A DNA stretch of 64,000 nucleotides from an uncultured Eubacteriales bacterium. GTDB taxonomy: Bacteria; Bacillota; Clostridia; Christensenellales; CAG-917. Shown here one piece after another: positions 15,298 through 24,226 of the stretch (position 1 is its first letter; each line of letters opens with the position of its first letter). The notes beneath the pieces are model-generated. The model was given only the letters and a program-made list of their open reading frames with translations, was not told where the DNA came from and made no database searches. The DNA is taken from assembly GCA_900544575.1 (NCBI GenBank), contig UQVO01000002.1, forward strand, positions 1 through 64,000. Direction: 5' to 3'. A program made the translations under genes and the position numbers.

Positions 15298-15763
15298 AAA
15301 ACGCGTTGACATTTACACCGACGGCGCGTGTTCGGGAAATCCGGGCGACGGCGGCTGGGCGGCGATACTGTTTTACAAAAAGCACCGCCGCGAAGTGAGC
15401 GGCGGAGAGCACGCGACGACCAACAACCGTATGGAGCTGACCGCCGTCATAAAGGGGCTCGGTATGCTCAAAGAGCCCTGCGACGTCACGGTGTACAGCG
15501 ACTCGCAGTACTGCGTGGACGCCTTCTTGCAGGGATGGGTGTACGGATGGCAGCGCAACGGCTGGCGTACGAGCGGAAAGGACGAGGTGAAAAACGTGGA
15601 CTTGTGGCAGGCTCTGCTTGCCGCAATGAAACCGCACAACGTCACGTTCGTCAAAGTCAAGGGACACTCCGACAACGAGCATAACAACCGCTGCGACGAG
15701 TTGGCGCGGGCGGCGATAAAAGCTCTTCCGCCCGTTGTGACGGAAGCGCCGCGGCAGGAATGA
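15290..15763 (+). CDS. rnhA: Ribonuclease HI
   Basis: Degrades the RNA strand of RNA:DNA hybrids. The four acidic catalytic positions are present: Asp in YTDGACSGNPG, Glu in NNRMELTAVI, Asp in VYSDSQYCVD and Asp in HNNRCDELAR. Length (157 residues) matches E. coli RNase HI, including the basic handle region WQRNGWRTSGKDEVKN. Translationally coupled to proC. A bidirectional terminator follows. Confidence 0.95.
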   Translation: MPRKRVDIYTDGACSGNPGDGGWAAILFYKKHRREVSGGEHATTNNRMELTAVIKGLGMLKEPCDVTVYSDSQYCVDAFLQGWVYGWQRNGWRTSGKDEVKNVDLWQALLAAMKPHNVTFVKVKGHSDNEHNNRCDELARAAIKALPPVVTEAPRQE

Positions 15764-15789
15764 GCGAAAGCACGACGACAAACGCAAAC

Positions 15790-15819
15790 AAAAACGGGAT
15801 TTCACAATCCCGTTTTTAT
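15790..15819. terminator. Bidirectional intrinsic terminator between rnhA and the PadR gene
   Basis: Perfect 11-bp stem AAAAACGGGAT/ATCCCGTTTTT with a 6-base loop. The A and T arms let it act for both convergent genes. Confidence 0.88.
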
Positions 15820-15853
15820 TATTCCGATTTGAACCGTAAACGTCTTATTCCGC

Positions 15854-18727
15854 TTATGCGGTGTGATATTTCTTGGAGCGGTAGAGCAACCAGTACACCA
15901 GAGAGCTTATGGTCAGATTGGTGAGGAGCACTATGGGCAGCACCATTGTTTCGAGTATAAGCGTGGTGTCGTTCACGCTCACGCCGACGCCGAAGAATGC
16001 GATGAGCACCAGCACGACCGCGAGTTCTATCATCAGCATTCCGCGGTTCAATACCGAAAGTTTCACATTGAAATCCGCACGCTTTCTTCTGGACGGATTT
16101 ATCATCCATATCACGGTCGGGATGAGCATCAGCGCCGCGCCGCCAAGCATAAACGACAGGAAGTAGACGTAGGAGATGCTTGACGCAAGGCACGCCCACA
16201 TTATCGCGGTTTCCACCAGATATATCGCCAGCACGACGAGCCAGCTGTCGCGGTTCAGACGGTTGGCGTTTATGAAATTGAAAGTGTAGTATTCCGACGT
16301 GTTGCCGCGGTCGTACGGACGCATCTTGAACCCTTCGGAATAAAGCCTCGTTTTGAGGTCTGTTTCGGGACGGGGCAGCGTGCGTTCCGCGGGCGGGTCG
16401 GCGGTCTTTTCTTCCTGCGTGTTGGCAATCGACGAGAAGAATTCGCGGTAATTCACGTTGTCCTTCTCGTAGTCGAACGCTTCCGTGCGTTTGCCGCGCA
16501 CCGCCGACACGACGAATTCGCCCTTTTCCTCTTCGTCGACGGGGGTAGCGGGAGCGGCGGGAGCGGAGGCCTCCGCATAATCCGCTGCCGCGTCACGGTA
16601 TTCGGGAGTTTCTTCTCCGTCCGTTTCCTTCCGCGAGTCTATTTCGGCCTCTTTTTCGTCCAGCATACGGAACACGTCGCTGAGAGTGGATTCGGGCGCC
16701 TTGCGGCTGCCGTATGCGCCGTCTGCGGAGAAGTAGTTGACTTCCTGCGTTTGTTCGGTGCGCGCCTCTTCGCGTGCGCGTTCTTCCTCTCTGCGCGTTT
16801 GGCGGTCGATGCGGTCGAAAATCGTTTCGCGTGTGCGTTCGACGGGACGTTCGGTCGCGTAAACGTAAGTGGGCGCGGCGTCGAGCTTTGCTTTGACCGC
16901 TTCGAGTTCGCGCGCTATGCGTTCGAGCTCCGCCTTGCGCTCCGCTTCCAGCCGGGCAAGCTCGGCAAGCCTGTCGTCTTCGACGCGTTCGGCTTCGTCG
17001 TCGACTTCCGCGGCGGCCGCCTGCGGTTCTTCCGTCGGGGTCTCTGCGGCTTCTTCTTGCAGAGACGGGGACGGTTCCTCTTCGCGGACGGGAGCGGGAG
17101 TGTGCCATTCGGCTTCCGCTATGTCGTATTCTTCTTCCGAAGATTTTTCCGCCGAATATTCCGACTTTGCGTCGAGAGTGCGGAATATTTCTTCGAGTGA
17201 CGCGGTTTCTTTTTCCTCTTCTTTCGCCGTTTCCTCTTCGGCGGGGGCGGGCACTTCTTCAGGCTCTTCCTCTTTTTCAACCGCCGCTTCTTCTTCCGGC
17301 AGCTGTTCGGGGGCTTCCTCTTCGGCTTTCTCTTTCTCTTCCTCGACGACCTCGGCGGGCAGAGGCTCTTCGATGTGCCATTTGGCGTCTTCGACTATGA
17401 GCAGGTCCTCCGCTTCGGCGGGCTTGACGTACTCGGATTTGGAGTCGAGCTCCCTGAACACGTCGTCGAGGGACATCGTTGCCTGCGAACGCAGAGCCTC
17501 CTCGCGCTCGCGCGCTTCGCGTTCCGCCTTCTCACGCTTTTCTGCCTCGATGCGCTCGTATTCGGCGCGGCGAGCTTCCTCTTCCGCTTTTTCGGCGAGG
17601 AATTCCTCGCGCTCTTTCGCAAAGCGTTCCTCTGCGGCAATGCGCTCGGCTTCGATGCGTTCGAGTTCCTCTCTGCGCTCCGTTTCGATGCGTTCCGCTT
17701 CCAGACGGCGTTCTTCCTCGGCGCGCTTTTCTTCTTCGAATTTTTCGTACTCTTCGCGGAAACGGCGTTCGGCTTCGTCACGCTCCGCCGCTATGCGTTC
17801 CAGTTCTTCGATGCGGCGGGCGGAGTATTCCGCTTCGCGCGCGGCGTACGCTTCCTCGGCGGCGAGTTTTTCGGCACGCAACCTTTCCACTTCCTCCGCG
17901 TGTTCCGCTTCCAGCCGCTCGCGCTCCGCCTGCGCCTCTGCGGCAAGACGTTCGAGCTCTTCGCGCTTCGCCTCTTCGGCGCGTTCGAGTTCCGCTTTCT
18001 TTTCTTCTTCTATGCGTTCGAGCTCTTCGCGCTTTTCGGCTTCGAGTTTTTCCAGTTCCTCGCGCTTTTGGGCTTCCAGCTTTTCGAGTTCTTCGCGTTT
18101 TTCGGCTTCGATGCGTTCGATTTCGGCCTGTTTTTCCGCCTGAATGCGGTCGAATTCCTCCTGCGAAATCCCCACCGCCTGTTTCCCGCCTTCCGCGGCG
18201 AGGCGCTGGGCTTCCTCTTCCGTTATCTCGTTGCCTTCTGCGTCTATGTAAATCTTCTTTTCGACGAGCACGACTTTCTCTTTTTCGCGGTAGACGACTT
18301 TCGCTTTGTCCGAGTTGTCCTTTTTGGTGTAGGGGCGCAGGTCGTCGGTGTTGAAAGGTGCGGGCGTGGTGTCGAAATCGAACTGACGGGCGGACACGAG
18401 CTTGTCGAGAATTGTACGGGAGTATTCGTACTCCGAACGCTCTTTTTCGAGGAAACTTCTGCCTTCCGCAGTGAGGGAATAGTAGCGGCGTCTTCCGCCG
18501 CCGGTATCGTCGGGGTCGCCGTCGTAGGAGGAAATCAACCCCTGTTTTTCGAGCCGTTTGAGCTGATTGTACAGTGTGGGCTGTTTGAGCTTGTACTGTC
18601 CTTCGCTCTTTGTTTCAATCTCTTTGAGGATGTCGTAACCGTAACGGTCCCTGTTCCAGAGCGAACCGAGAATTATGGTGGTCACGTTCCCGCGGATGAG
18701 GTCGCTGTTGACGGATGAAATGTCCAT
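15854..18727 (-). CDS. Giant membrane-tethered PadR-family regulator with coiled coil
   Basis: 957 residues. Residues 1 to about 95 form a PadR winged helix (GYDILKEIE, QPTLYNQLKRLEKQGLISSY, RRRYYSLTAEG). From about 165 to 415 runs an extremely Glu/Arg/Lys-rich heptad region typical of a long coiled coil, then an acidic Pro/Glu/Ala-rich segment. Three related short motifs follow the pattern SL(D/E)(D/E)(V/I)FR-LD-KSEY (about 17478-17430, 17200-17156 and 16694-16645), the first two with a later (A)WH motif. The last 150 residues hold about four membrane helices. GGGAG precedes the ATG at 18727. Typical PadR proteins have 100-200 residues; this architecture is not one I recognise. Confidence 0.85.
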   Translation of the reverse strand: MDISSVNSDLIRGNVTTIILGSLWNRDRYGYDILKEIETKSEGQYKLKQPTLYNQLKRLEKQGLISSYDGDPDDTGGGRRRYYSLTAEGRSFLEKERSEYEYSRTILDKLVSARQFDFDTTPAPFNTDDLRPYTKKDNSDKAKVVYREKEKVVLVEKKIYIDAEGNEITEEEAQRLAAEGGKQAVGISQEEFDRIQAEKQAEIERIEAEKREELEKLEAQKREELEKLEAEKREELERIEEEKKAELERAEEAKREELERLAAEAQAERERLEAEHAEEVERLRAEKLAAEEAYAAREAEYSARRIEELERIAAERDEAERRFREEYEKFEEEKRAEEERRLEAERIETERREELERIEAERIAAEERFAKEREEFLAEKAEEEARRAEYERIEAEKREKAEREAREREEALRSQATMSLDDVFRELDSKSEYVKPAEAEDLLIVEDAKWHIEEPLPAEVVEEEKEKAEEEAPEQLPEEEAAVEKEEEPEEVPAPAEEETAKEEEKETASLEEIFRTLDAKSEYSAEKSSEEEYDIAEAEWHTPAPVREEEPSPSLQEEAAETPTEEPQAAAAEVDDEAERVEDDRLAELARLEAERKAELERIARELEAVKAKLDAAPTYVYATERPVERTRETIFDRIDRQTRREEERAREEARTEQTQEVNYFSADGAYGSRKAPESTLSDVFRMLDEKEAEIDSRKETDGEETPEYRDAAADYAEASAPAAPATPVDEEEKGEFVVSAVRGKRTEAFDYEKDNVNYREFFSSIANTQEEKTADPPAERTLPRPETDLKTRLYSEGFKMRPYDRGNTSEYYTFNFINANRLNRDSWLVVLAIYLVETAIMWACLASSISYVYFLSFMLGGAALMLIPTVIWMINPSRRKRADFNVKLSVLNRGMLMIELAVVLVLIAFFGVGVSVNDTTLILETMVLPIVLLTNLTISSLVYWLLYRSKKYHTA

Positions 18728-18754
18728 AATTTTGCTCCCGCTGTGATATATTAA

Positions 18755-18783
18755 ATGATAGCAGACCACTATAATAAAGTCAA
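18755..18783 (-). promoter_or_regulatory. Promoter of the PadR gene
   Basis: Minus-strand TTGACT (18783-18778), 17-base spacer, TATCAT (18760-18755). The AT-rich leader contains partly symmetrical ATATATCA/TGATA sequences that could be an autoregulatory operator, but this is inference. Confidence 0.75.
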
Positions 18784-18870
18784 TATTTTAGAATAGTTAA
18801 GAGGAAAAAACGACGTAAAAAGCCGACTTTTTTCAATTTTCGGCAGTCGGATAGGGTATGAGGGTCGAAG

Positions 18871-19935
18871 TCAGTCGTCTTCGCGCAGAGTGACCGCCTT
18901 TGCCGCGGCGCGGCGGTGGTCCTGTTCTATTGCGGCATAGTGCTTTTTGGTGGTGTTGACGTCGCGGTGTCCGAGCACGTCCGCAACCATATAAATGTCG
19001 CCCGTTGCGCGGTAGAGATTGGTGCCGTAGGTGCTGCGCAGTTTGTGCGGGGATATCTTTTTGAGAGGGGAAGCCACGGCGGCGTACTTTTTGACGAGGT
19101 TTTCCACCGCGCGCACGCAGATGCGTTTCACTTGCAGGGACAGAAAGAGCGCGTCGGGGTCGGGGACGGAGAGTTTTTCGGTGCGGGAAAGCAGGGCTTT
19201 GCGCTCGCCGTCGACATAGTAGCGCAGGGCTTCTTTCACGTCGTCGTTGAAATAGAGTATCGCACGGCTGCCGCCTTTGCGGGTCACCGTGAAGGCGTTG
19301 GTGTCGAAGTCGACGTCCGTCACGTTCAGTCCGACGCATTCGCTGACGCGGATGCCCGTGCCGAGAAGGAGGGAGAGTATCGCGACGTCGCGCGCGCGGG
19401 TGTTGAGCAGAATTTTTCGTTGGTGCGCGCTCATACCTTCGCCGTCTTCGGCGGCATTGAGGATTTTTTCTATTTCGTGCCGTTCAAGACGGATGATTTC
19501 CTTGTCGTGCTGTTTGGGCAGAGAGATTTTGGCGGCGACGTTTGCCGACAGCTCGTTTTTGTTGAAATAGTACTTGAAAAAACTGCGTACCGTGGAAATC
19601 TTTCTCGCTTTTCCGCGCTCTCCGTTGGTGAATTCCTTCCCGTCGAACTCGTAGAGAGTGAGATATTCCATAAAGTTTTCGAGGTGCGTGGACGTGATTT
19701 TCTCCATATCGTCAAGCGTCAGGTCGCGGGGGTCGGTGTCGCGGAATGCGCGCACGCGCTTGACGAGATAGTCGAAAAATATGCGCAGGTCGTAAGCGTA
19801 ATTGAGCCTGGTGAGGGATGTTGTCTGCGGCTCTATGCCCACAAAAAACTCCTCGCAGAATTCCGGCAGAGTGTCGCGTATCTCCCTCAGCCGCATATTC
19901 ACGTTCTTTTCGCGTTCCTTGAAATAGTTTGCCAT
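18871..19935 (-). CDS. Tyrosine recombinase (Xer-like integrase)
   Basis: Site-specific recombinase of about 354 residues. The N-terminal SAM-like core-binding domain (TSLTRLNYAYDLRIFFDYLV) is followed by the catalytic domain with Arg in GTGIRVSECVGL, Lys in TRKGGS, His-x-x-Arg in PHKLRSTYGT, His in LGHRDVNTTKKHY and the Tyr nucleophile in that same segment. It is not flanked by phage genes, so a chromosomal XerC/XerS-like role is possible, as is past activity on nearby repeats. The ATG at 19935 is chosen over GTG 19941 because GAGGTG lies at proper distance. Confidence 0.9.
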   Translation of the reverse strand: MANYFKEREKNVNMRLREIRDTLPEFCEEFFVGIEPQTTSLTRLNYAYDLRIFFDYLVKRVRAFRDTDPRDLTLDDMEKITSTHLENFMEYLTLYEFDGKEFTNGERGKARKISTVRSFFKYYFNKNELSANVAAKISLPKQHDKEIIRLERHEIEKILNAAEDGEGMSAHQRKILLNTRARDVAILSLLLGTGIRVSECVGLNVTDVDFDTNAFTVTRKGGSRAILYFNDDVKEALRYYVDGERKALLSRTEKLSVPDPDALFLSLQVKRICVRAVENLVKKYAAVASPLKKISPHKLRSTYGTNLYRATGDIYMVADVLGHRDVNTTKKHYAAIEQDHRRAAAKAVTLREDD

Positions 19936-19977
19936 AAGCACCTCACCGGATTGTCGCGGACTGTAATCAGTTTAGCA

Positions 19978-19991
19978 AACTATTCGCAAAA
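19978..19991 (+). repeat. 14-base motif AACTATTCGCAAAA, copy 1
   Basis: Exact copy of a 14-mer found four times in this window. This one lies 42 bases upstream of the tyrosine recombinase start. Confidence 0.6.
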
Positions 19992-20046
19992 AATCAAGAA
20001 CGGGAAGCAAACAATGCTTTCCGCAAGGCAGGGAAGCGGCAGACGA

Positions 20047-20075
20047 TTGCCTTTCGCTTTGCCGTGTGTTATGAT
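20047..20075 (+). promoter_or_regulatory. Promoter of GNAT gene at 20101
   Basis: TTGCCT (20047-20052), 17-base spacer, TATGAT (20070-20075). Confidence 0.6.
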
Positions 20076-20100
20076 ATTCGGCGAAAACGCGGAGGTGTTT

Positions 20101-20673
20101 ATGCGGCTGATAAAAACGGACGAAGTCGTGAAAGTGAGCAGATTGCTCACGGACATTTTTGCCGATTACGAGGCATACAGGCTCTTTTTCCCCGAAGAAA
20201 AGAAGATGGCAAAGGGGATGGAGATGTTTTTCCGTTACGAGATATATGCGTCGCAGCCTTACACGCGCGTCGACGAGGATTTCCTCGCAGTCGCCGCGGT
20301 CAAGCGTCCCGGCGACAGCGATCGCAACCCGAAGACGTTGTTTCTCAACCCGTTCTTTGCGTGTTCCTTTTTGTCCGCAACGGGCATAAAGGCGGTGCGT
20401 CTTGCGGGCGAGTATATCGCTTTTGCCGAAAAGATTGCGGAAAAGTATTACAACCCCGCCGTCGATTGCTACATCAAAAACATCGGCGTCGCGAGAGAAG
20501 CGCGCGGACAGGGCAGACTGCGCCGTATGATTGACGAGCTTTGCGGAGAATTCCCCGTGTATCTGGAAACCCACGACGAAAACAACGTGGCTATATACGA
20601 ACATCTCGGCTTCCGAGTGTGCGAAAAGGCGGATTTTCACGGATACACCCACTACGCAATGCGCCGCGACTGA
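20101..20673 (+). CDS. GNAT-family N-acetyltransferase
   Basis: 190 residues. The acetyl-CoA-binding loop is seen in CYIKNIGVAREARGQGRLRRMIDELC, followed by the C-terminal YLETHDENNVAIYEHLGFRVCEKADF typical of GNAT enzymes. The N-terminal half (RLIKTDEVVKVSRLLTDIFADYEAYRLFFPEE) resembles GNATs often found in Firmicutes near transport genes. The substrate is unknown. GGAGG lies five bases before the ATG; a longer upstream open frame is antisense to the recombinase and is not real. Confidence 0.88.
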   Translation: MRLIKTDEVVKVSRLLTDIFADYEAYRLFFPEEKKMAKGMEMFFRYEIYASQPYTRVDEDFLAVAAVKRPGDSDRNPKTLFLNPFFACSFLSATGIKAVRLAGEYIAFAEKIAEKYYNPAVDCYIKNIGVAREARGQGRLRRMIDELCGEFPVYLETHDENNVAIYEHLGFRVCEKADFHGYTHYAMRRD

Positions 20674-20724
20674 AAGCGGTTCTCCACGAAAGCGCGGAAT
20701 CGCCGCAAAGGTGCGTTGTCGTGA

Positions 20725-20757
20725 AAAATGCCGCTTCGAGCGGCATTTTGTTTTATC
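20725..20757 (+). terminator. Intrinsic terminator after the GNAT gene
   Basis: Perfect 10-bp stem AAAATGCCGC/GCGGCATTTT, loop TTCGA, then GTTTT. It lies between convergent genes and could serve both. Confidence 0.85.
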
Positions 20758-20814
20758 TTTTCGATTTGCACAGGGCTTATTATACAGGGTCGTCCGCGGG
20801 AGTGCGGATGAGAT

Positions 20815-21363
20815 TTACCGTGCGCGGAAGCGTTCGTATTCTTCCCGCGTCACGGACCATACCGTGTGGGGCATATCTATGCCGTAATAGTGTTTGACGA
20901 TGGCGCCGCGCGGGGTCATTCCGTTGCGTTTGGCTACGTTTGCGGAGGGCAGATTGTTGTCGCGGATTATCGAAAACAGTTCTTGCGCGCCCATAACCCC
21001 GAAACCGTATTCCATACATCCCGCGGCGGCTTCCGTCGCGTATCCGTGCCCCCAGAAACGTCTGTCGAACACATAGCCTATTTCGGGGACGGTCCCGCCT
21101 TCCAGCGGCTGCATCGTTATTCCGCATTGTCCGATGAACGCACCCGTGTCTTTCAGCACGACTCCCCAAAGCCCGCAGCCGTCCTTTTCGTAGCGTTCGA
21201 GCTGCCGTTGCAGCCAATCTGCCGCCTCTTCGTCCGAAAAGCCGTGTTCGTACGCATACATAGTTTCTGGGTCGCAAAGGCTGAGTTTGAGAAGGGGAAG
21301 GTCTTCGCTCGTAAGCCGGCGAAGAATAAGACGTTTTGTCGTCAGCACCGCGTTGTGTTCCAT
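20815..21363 (-). CDS. GNAT acetyltransferase, RimJ/RimL type
   Basis: 182 residues. The N-terminal TTKRLILRRLTSEDLPLL is the usual opening of RimJ/RimL-like acetyltransferases; the acetyl-CoA region is EIGYVFDRRFWGHGYATEAAAGCMEYGF and the end is NLPSANVAKRNGMTPRGAIVKHYYG. Members acetylate protein N-termini, antibiotics or small amines; the target here is unknown. Only six bases separate a consensus -10 box from the ATG and there is no ribosome site, so the mRNA is probably leaderless. Confidence 0.88.
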   Translation of the reverse strand: MEHNAVLTTKRLILRRLTSEDLPLLKLSLCDPETMYAYEHGFSDEEAADWLQRQLERYEKDGCGLWGVVLKDTGAFIGQCGITMQPLEGGTVPEIGYVFDRRFWGHGYATEAAAGCMEYGFGVMGAQELFSIIRDNNLPSANVAKRNGMTPRGAIVKHYYGIDMPHTVWSVTREEYERFRAR

Positions 21364-21369
21364 ATCCCG

Positions 21370-21398
21370 ATTATAGCCCCGTGACGCGCTGCGTTCAA
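21370..21398 (-). promoter_or_regulatory. Promoter giving a leaderless RimJ/L-type GNAT mRNA
   Basis: Minus-strand TTGAAC (21398-21393), 17-base spacer, TATAAT (21375-21370), then six bases to the ATG at 21363. Confidence 0.8.
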
Positions 21399-21445
21399 GC
21401 TCTCGGAAAAATTTCGCGCAATGCGAAAATTACGCTTCCGTTTTA

Positions 21446-21474
21446 TTGCCTTGAATTGTCTTAAATGTTATCTT
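21446..21474 (+). promoter_or_regulatory. Promoter of MFS transporter gene
   Basis: TTGCCT (21446-21451), 17-base spacer, TATCTT (21469-21474), 18 bases before the ATG at 21492. Confidence 0.55.
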
Positions 21475-21491
21475 ATTGCAGAGGTGTAGAA

Positions 21492-22727
21492 ATGCGCGCT
21501 GTCACGCTGAAAAGCTACAATTCCACGCTCGGAGCGTGTTTCACGGGATATATCTGTCAGGCGATAGTCAACAACTTCGCCCCGTTGCTTTTTCTGACGT
21601 TTCAGAGCAGTTTCGGCATACCTCTTTCCCAGATAACCCTGCTTGTGACGATAAACTTCGGCGTGCAGCTGCTCGTCGACCTCCTCAGCGCCAAACTCGT
21701 GGACAGGATAGGCTACCGCGCCGCGGCGGTAGGGGCGCACTTGCTTATGGGTACGGGGTTCATATTGATGGGAACTCTGCCGTTTGCGGTGAGCCGTCCT
21801 TTTTACGGCTTGCTTGCGGCGGTCGTCATATATTCCGTCGGCGGCGGCGTGGTGGAAGTTATGCTCAGCCCGCTTGTCGAAAGCTGTCCGACACGCAACA
21901 AGTCGGGCACTATGAACCTGCTGCATTCCTTTTACTGCTGGGGCTGCGTCATAGTCATAGGACTCTCCACGCTGGTGTTTGCGGTCGCGGGGATGGAATT
22001 CTGGAACAAACTTTCAATGATATGGGCGGCAATACCTTTCCTTAACGCCGTGTTTTTCCTGTTTGTGCCAATTACGCGCAAGGAAGGGGAGGAAACGCGC
22101 TCGCGAATACTTCCCCTTTTCGGCAAGCCTATGTTCTGGGTGCTTATGGTGATGATGTTCTGCGCGGGAGCGGGAGAACTTGCCGTGGCGCAGTGGGCTT
22201 CCGCCTTTGCCGAAAGCGGACTCGGAGTGTCCAAAGCGCTCGGCGACCTTATAGGTCCGTGCCTGTTCGCCGTAATGATGGGAGCGGTAAGGATAGCCTG
22301 CATTCCTCTCGGCAAGCGCGTGAACCTGACTGCGATAATCGGGTTTTCGGGTGTGATAGGAGTGGCGAGTTATCTTCTCATAACGCTCGTGCCGAATGCG
22401 GGCGTTGCGCTTGCGGGCGTCGCGTTGTGCGGAGTGGCGAGCGCGTCTATGTGGCCGGGTACGTTCAGCGTGGCGGCAAAAAATATCCCGACGGGAGGGA
22501 CCGCGATGTTCGCGCTGCTCGCGCTGGCGGGCGACCTGGGGTGCACCGCGGGACCGACTCTGGTCGGAATGGTGTCGGACTCATTCGGCGGCGAACTCAA
22601 AACGGGCATACTTGTCGCGGTCATATTCCCGGCGCTGATGATTGTCGCCTGCATAGTCTGCGCCTTAATGGAGAAAAAACGCGCGGCAGCGCTTCCGCCT
22701 ATTGCCGACGGCGGAGCGGGAATGTAA
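21492..22727 (+). CDS. Major facilitator superfamily transporter
   Basis: 411 residues with about twelve membrane helices. It opens with a segment typical of FucP/sugar-type MFS permeases (FTGYICQAIVNNFAPLLFLTFQSSFGIPLSQITLLVTINFGVQL) and has the loop 2-3 signature DRIGYRAAAVGAH. Cytoplasmic loop residues TRKEGEETRSR divide the halves. The substrate cannot be assigned. GAGGTG precedes the ATG. Two small genes follow closely in the same direction. Confidence 0.88.
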   Translation: MRAVTLKSYNSTLGACFTGYICQAIVNNFAPLLFLTFQSSFGIPLSQITLLVTINFGVQLLVDLLSAKLVDRIGYRAAAVGAHLLMGTGFILMGTLPFAVSRPFYGLLAAVVIYSVGGGVVEVMLSPLVESCPTRNKSGTMNLLHSFYCWGCVIVIGLSTLVFAVAGMEFWNKLSMIWAAIPFLNAVFFLFVPITRKEGEETRSRILPLFGKPMFWVLMVMMFCAGAGELAVAQWASAFAESGLGVSKALGDLIGPCLFAVMMGAVRIACIPLGKRVNLTAIIGFSGVIGVASYLLITLVPNAGVALAGVALCGVASASMWPGTFSVAAKNIPTGGTAMFALLALAGDLGCTAGPTLVGMVSDSFGGELKTGILVAVIFPALMIVACIVCALMEKKRAAALPPIADGGAGM

Positions 22728-22763
22728 GACAGGCGGCGTGTCGTCGAAGTGCGGAGGGCGAAA

Positions 22764-23240
22764 ATGATTGTAAGAAGAGCGGAAGAAAAGGATATTCCGG
22801 ACATTGCGGAACTGCTTCTGCAAGTCGCGGGAGTGCACGCCGCGGGCAGACCGGATTTGTTCAAAAGCGGCGCAAGAAAATATACCGATGCGGAACTTGC
22901 CGAAATCCTCCGTGACCCCGAAAGACCCGTCTTCGTCGCGGATGACGAGGGGCGCGTCGTCGGATACGCATTTTGCGTGAATGCCACCCGTGCGGACGAC
23001 AACATACTCACCCCCGTGCGCACTCTTTATGTGGACGACATTTGCGTGGACGAAAGGGAGCGCGGCAAGGGCATAGGGAAAGCGATTTACGCTTATGTGC
23101 GCAACTATGCAAAGGAAGAGGGGTTTTACAACCTGACTCTCAACGTGTGGAGCTGCAATCCCGCCGCAATGAAGTTTTACATTGCTATGGGGCTTGTGCC
23201 GTACAAAGTCGGTATGGAAACGATTTTGCAGGAGAAATGA
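22764..23240 (+). CDS. GNAT-family N-acetyltransferase
   Basis: 158 residues, complete GNAT fold. It opens with MIVRRAEEKDIPDIAELLLQV and carries LYVDDICVDERERGKGIGKAIYAYVRNYAKEEGFYNLTLNVWSCN, with the RGKGIG acetyl-CoA loop, then NPAAMKFYIAMGLVPYKVGME. The start is set by GGAGGG seven bases upstream. It overlaps the following YjbR gene by four bases and lies 36 bases after the MFS gene, suggesting one operon. Substrate unknown. Confidence 0.9.
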   Translation: MIVRRAEEKDIPDIAELLLQVAGVHAAGRPDLFKSGARKYTDAELAEILRDPERPVFVADDEGRVVGYAFCVNATRADDNILTPVRTLYVDDICVDERERGKGIGKAIYAYVRNYAKEEGFYNLTLNVWSCNPAAMKFYIAMGLVPYKVGMETILQEK

Positions 23241-23935
23241 ACAAATTCGTCTTACGGATATTCGCATTAAAGAGCGTGGATTTCGGCAGCCTTTCCGATT
23301 ACGGCTTCGAGGACGACGGAAAGGGCGGATACCGCTATTCTTGCCTGATTGCGGACGGAAAAATGCGCCTTGAAGTCACCGTTGACGCCCGCGGCGGCGT
23401 TTCGACAGAGGTCACGGACCTCGACACCGAAGAGCCTTATACGCTGTTTTTGGTGGAAGAGGCGGTCGGCGGCTTCGTCGGAAGCGTAAGAGCGGATTAC
23501 GAACGCGTGCTCTCTGACATTGCCGAAAAGTGCTGTTACAGAGAGGTTTTCAAGTCCGCGCAGGCAAAGACCTTGCTTGCGTACGCGAAAGAAAAATACG
23601 GGGACAACCCAGAATATCTTTGGGAAAAGTTCCCCGACAACGCGGTGCTTCGCCGCCGCGACAACCGCAAATGGTATGCCGCGCTTCTGACCGTCCGAAA
23701 AACCAAACTCGGAATGCAGGGGGAGGGAAGTACGGAAGTGGTCGATTTGCGCGGCGACCCGGCTTTCGTCGCCGGGAACGCGGACGGAAGAAAGTTTTAT
23801 CCCGGCTATCATATGAACAAGACGCATTGGTTCACCGTGCCGCTCGACGACTCTGTCCCCACGGACGAAATTCTCCGTCTTCTCGACGAAAGCTACATTC
23901 TCGCGATCGGCACTTCCAGACCGAAAAAATCCTGA
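23237..23935 (+). CDS. MmcQ/YjbR family protein
   Basis: 232 residues. The C-terminal 120 residues match the MmcQ/YjbR (DUF419) family: NRKWYAALLTVRKTKLG, VVDLRGDPAFVAG, FYPGYHMNKTHWFTVPLDDSVPTDEILRLLDESY. The N-terminal half (RIFALKSVDFGSLSDYGFEDDGKGGYRYSCLIADGK...) is an additional domain often fused to YjbR in Clostridia. YjbR has a CyaY-like fold; its biological role is not established. It overlaps the upstream GNAT gene by four bases. Confidence 0.85.
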   Translation: MNKFVLRIFALKSVDFGSLSDYGFEDDGKGGYRYSCLIADGKMRLEVTVDARGGVSTEVTDLDTEEPYTLFLVEEAVGGFVGSVRADYERVLSDIAEKCCYREVFKSAQAKTLLAYAKEKYGDNPEYLWEKFPDNAVLRRRDNRKWYAALLTVRKTKLGMQGEGSTEVVDLRGDPAFVAGNADGRKFYPGYHMNKTHWFTVPLDDSVPTDEILRLLDESYILAIGTSRPKKS

Positions 23936-23983
23936 CCGTCATTCCGCACGCACTTTGTGTGGAAACCGCCGTATTCAAAACCG

Positions 23984-24087
23984 CGCAGGCAGAAAAAGCG
24001 CGTCAGCGACGGGTAAGAATCCGTCTCCGTTTACAAAGAGAAAACCGCACTTGACAGTGCGGTTTTTTCGGTGGAGGTATGCGTTCG
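23984..24087 (-). repeat. Duplicate of tRNA-Tyr 3' end, terminator and flank
   Basis: Matches 24312-24417 at an offset of 328 bases with a few substitutions and small gaps near the tRNA end. It contains the same terminator stem and ends at TTCG in a decayed T-loop. Confidence 0.85.
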
Positions 24088-24226
24088 TCATAAGAACGGA
24101 GCATTGAGAAGAGTAGTATTTCGACAGGTATTACGTCATATAACGAGCGTTCGGAAAAGGCAAAAGCGTCCACTGTTCCTCGCGCAAATAAAAACTTCAA
24201 CCGATTGTTCGATTGAGTTATTTGTT

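Noticed and set aside
16869..18718. Two long plus-strand open frames (over 400 residues each) opposite the PadR gene
   Set aside because: They mirror the Glu/Arg-rich repetitive codons of the PadR coiled coil, give low-complexity Ser/Arg or Phe/Leu-rich translations and have no start context.
18871..19935. Prophage or integrative element around the tyrosine recombinase
   Set aside because: Neighbours are a regulator, acetyltransferases and a transporter; no phage structural, replication or conjugation genes are in the window.
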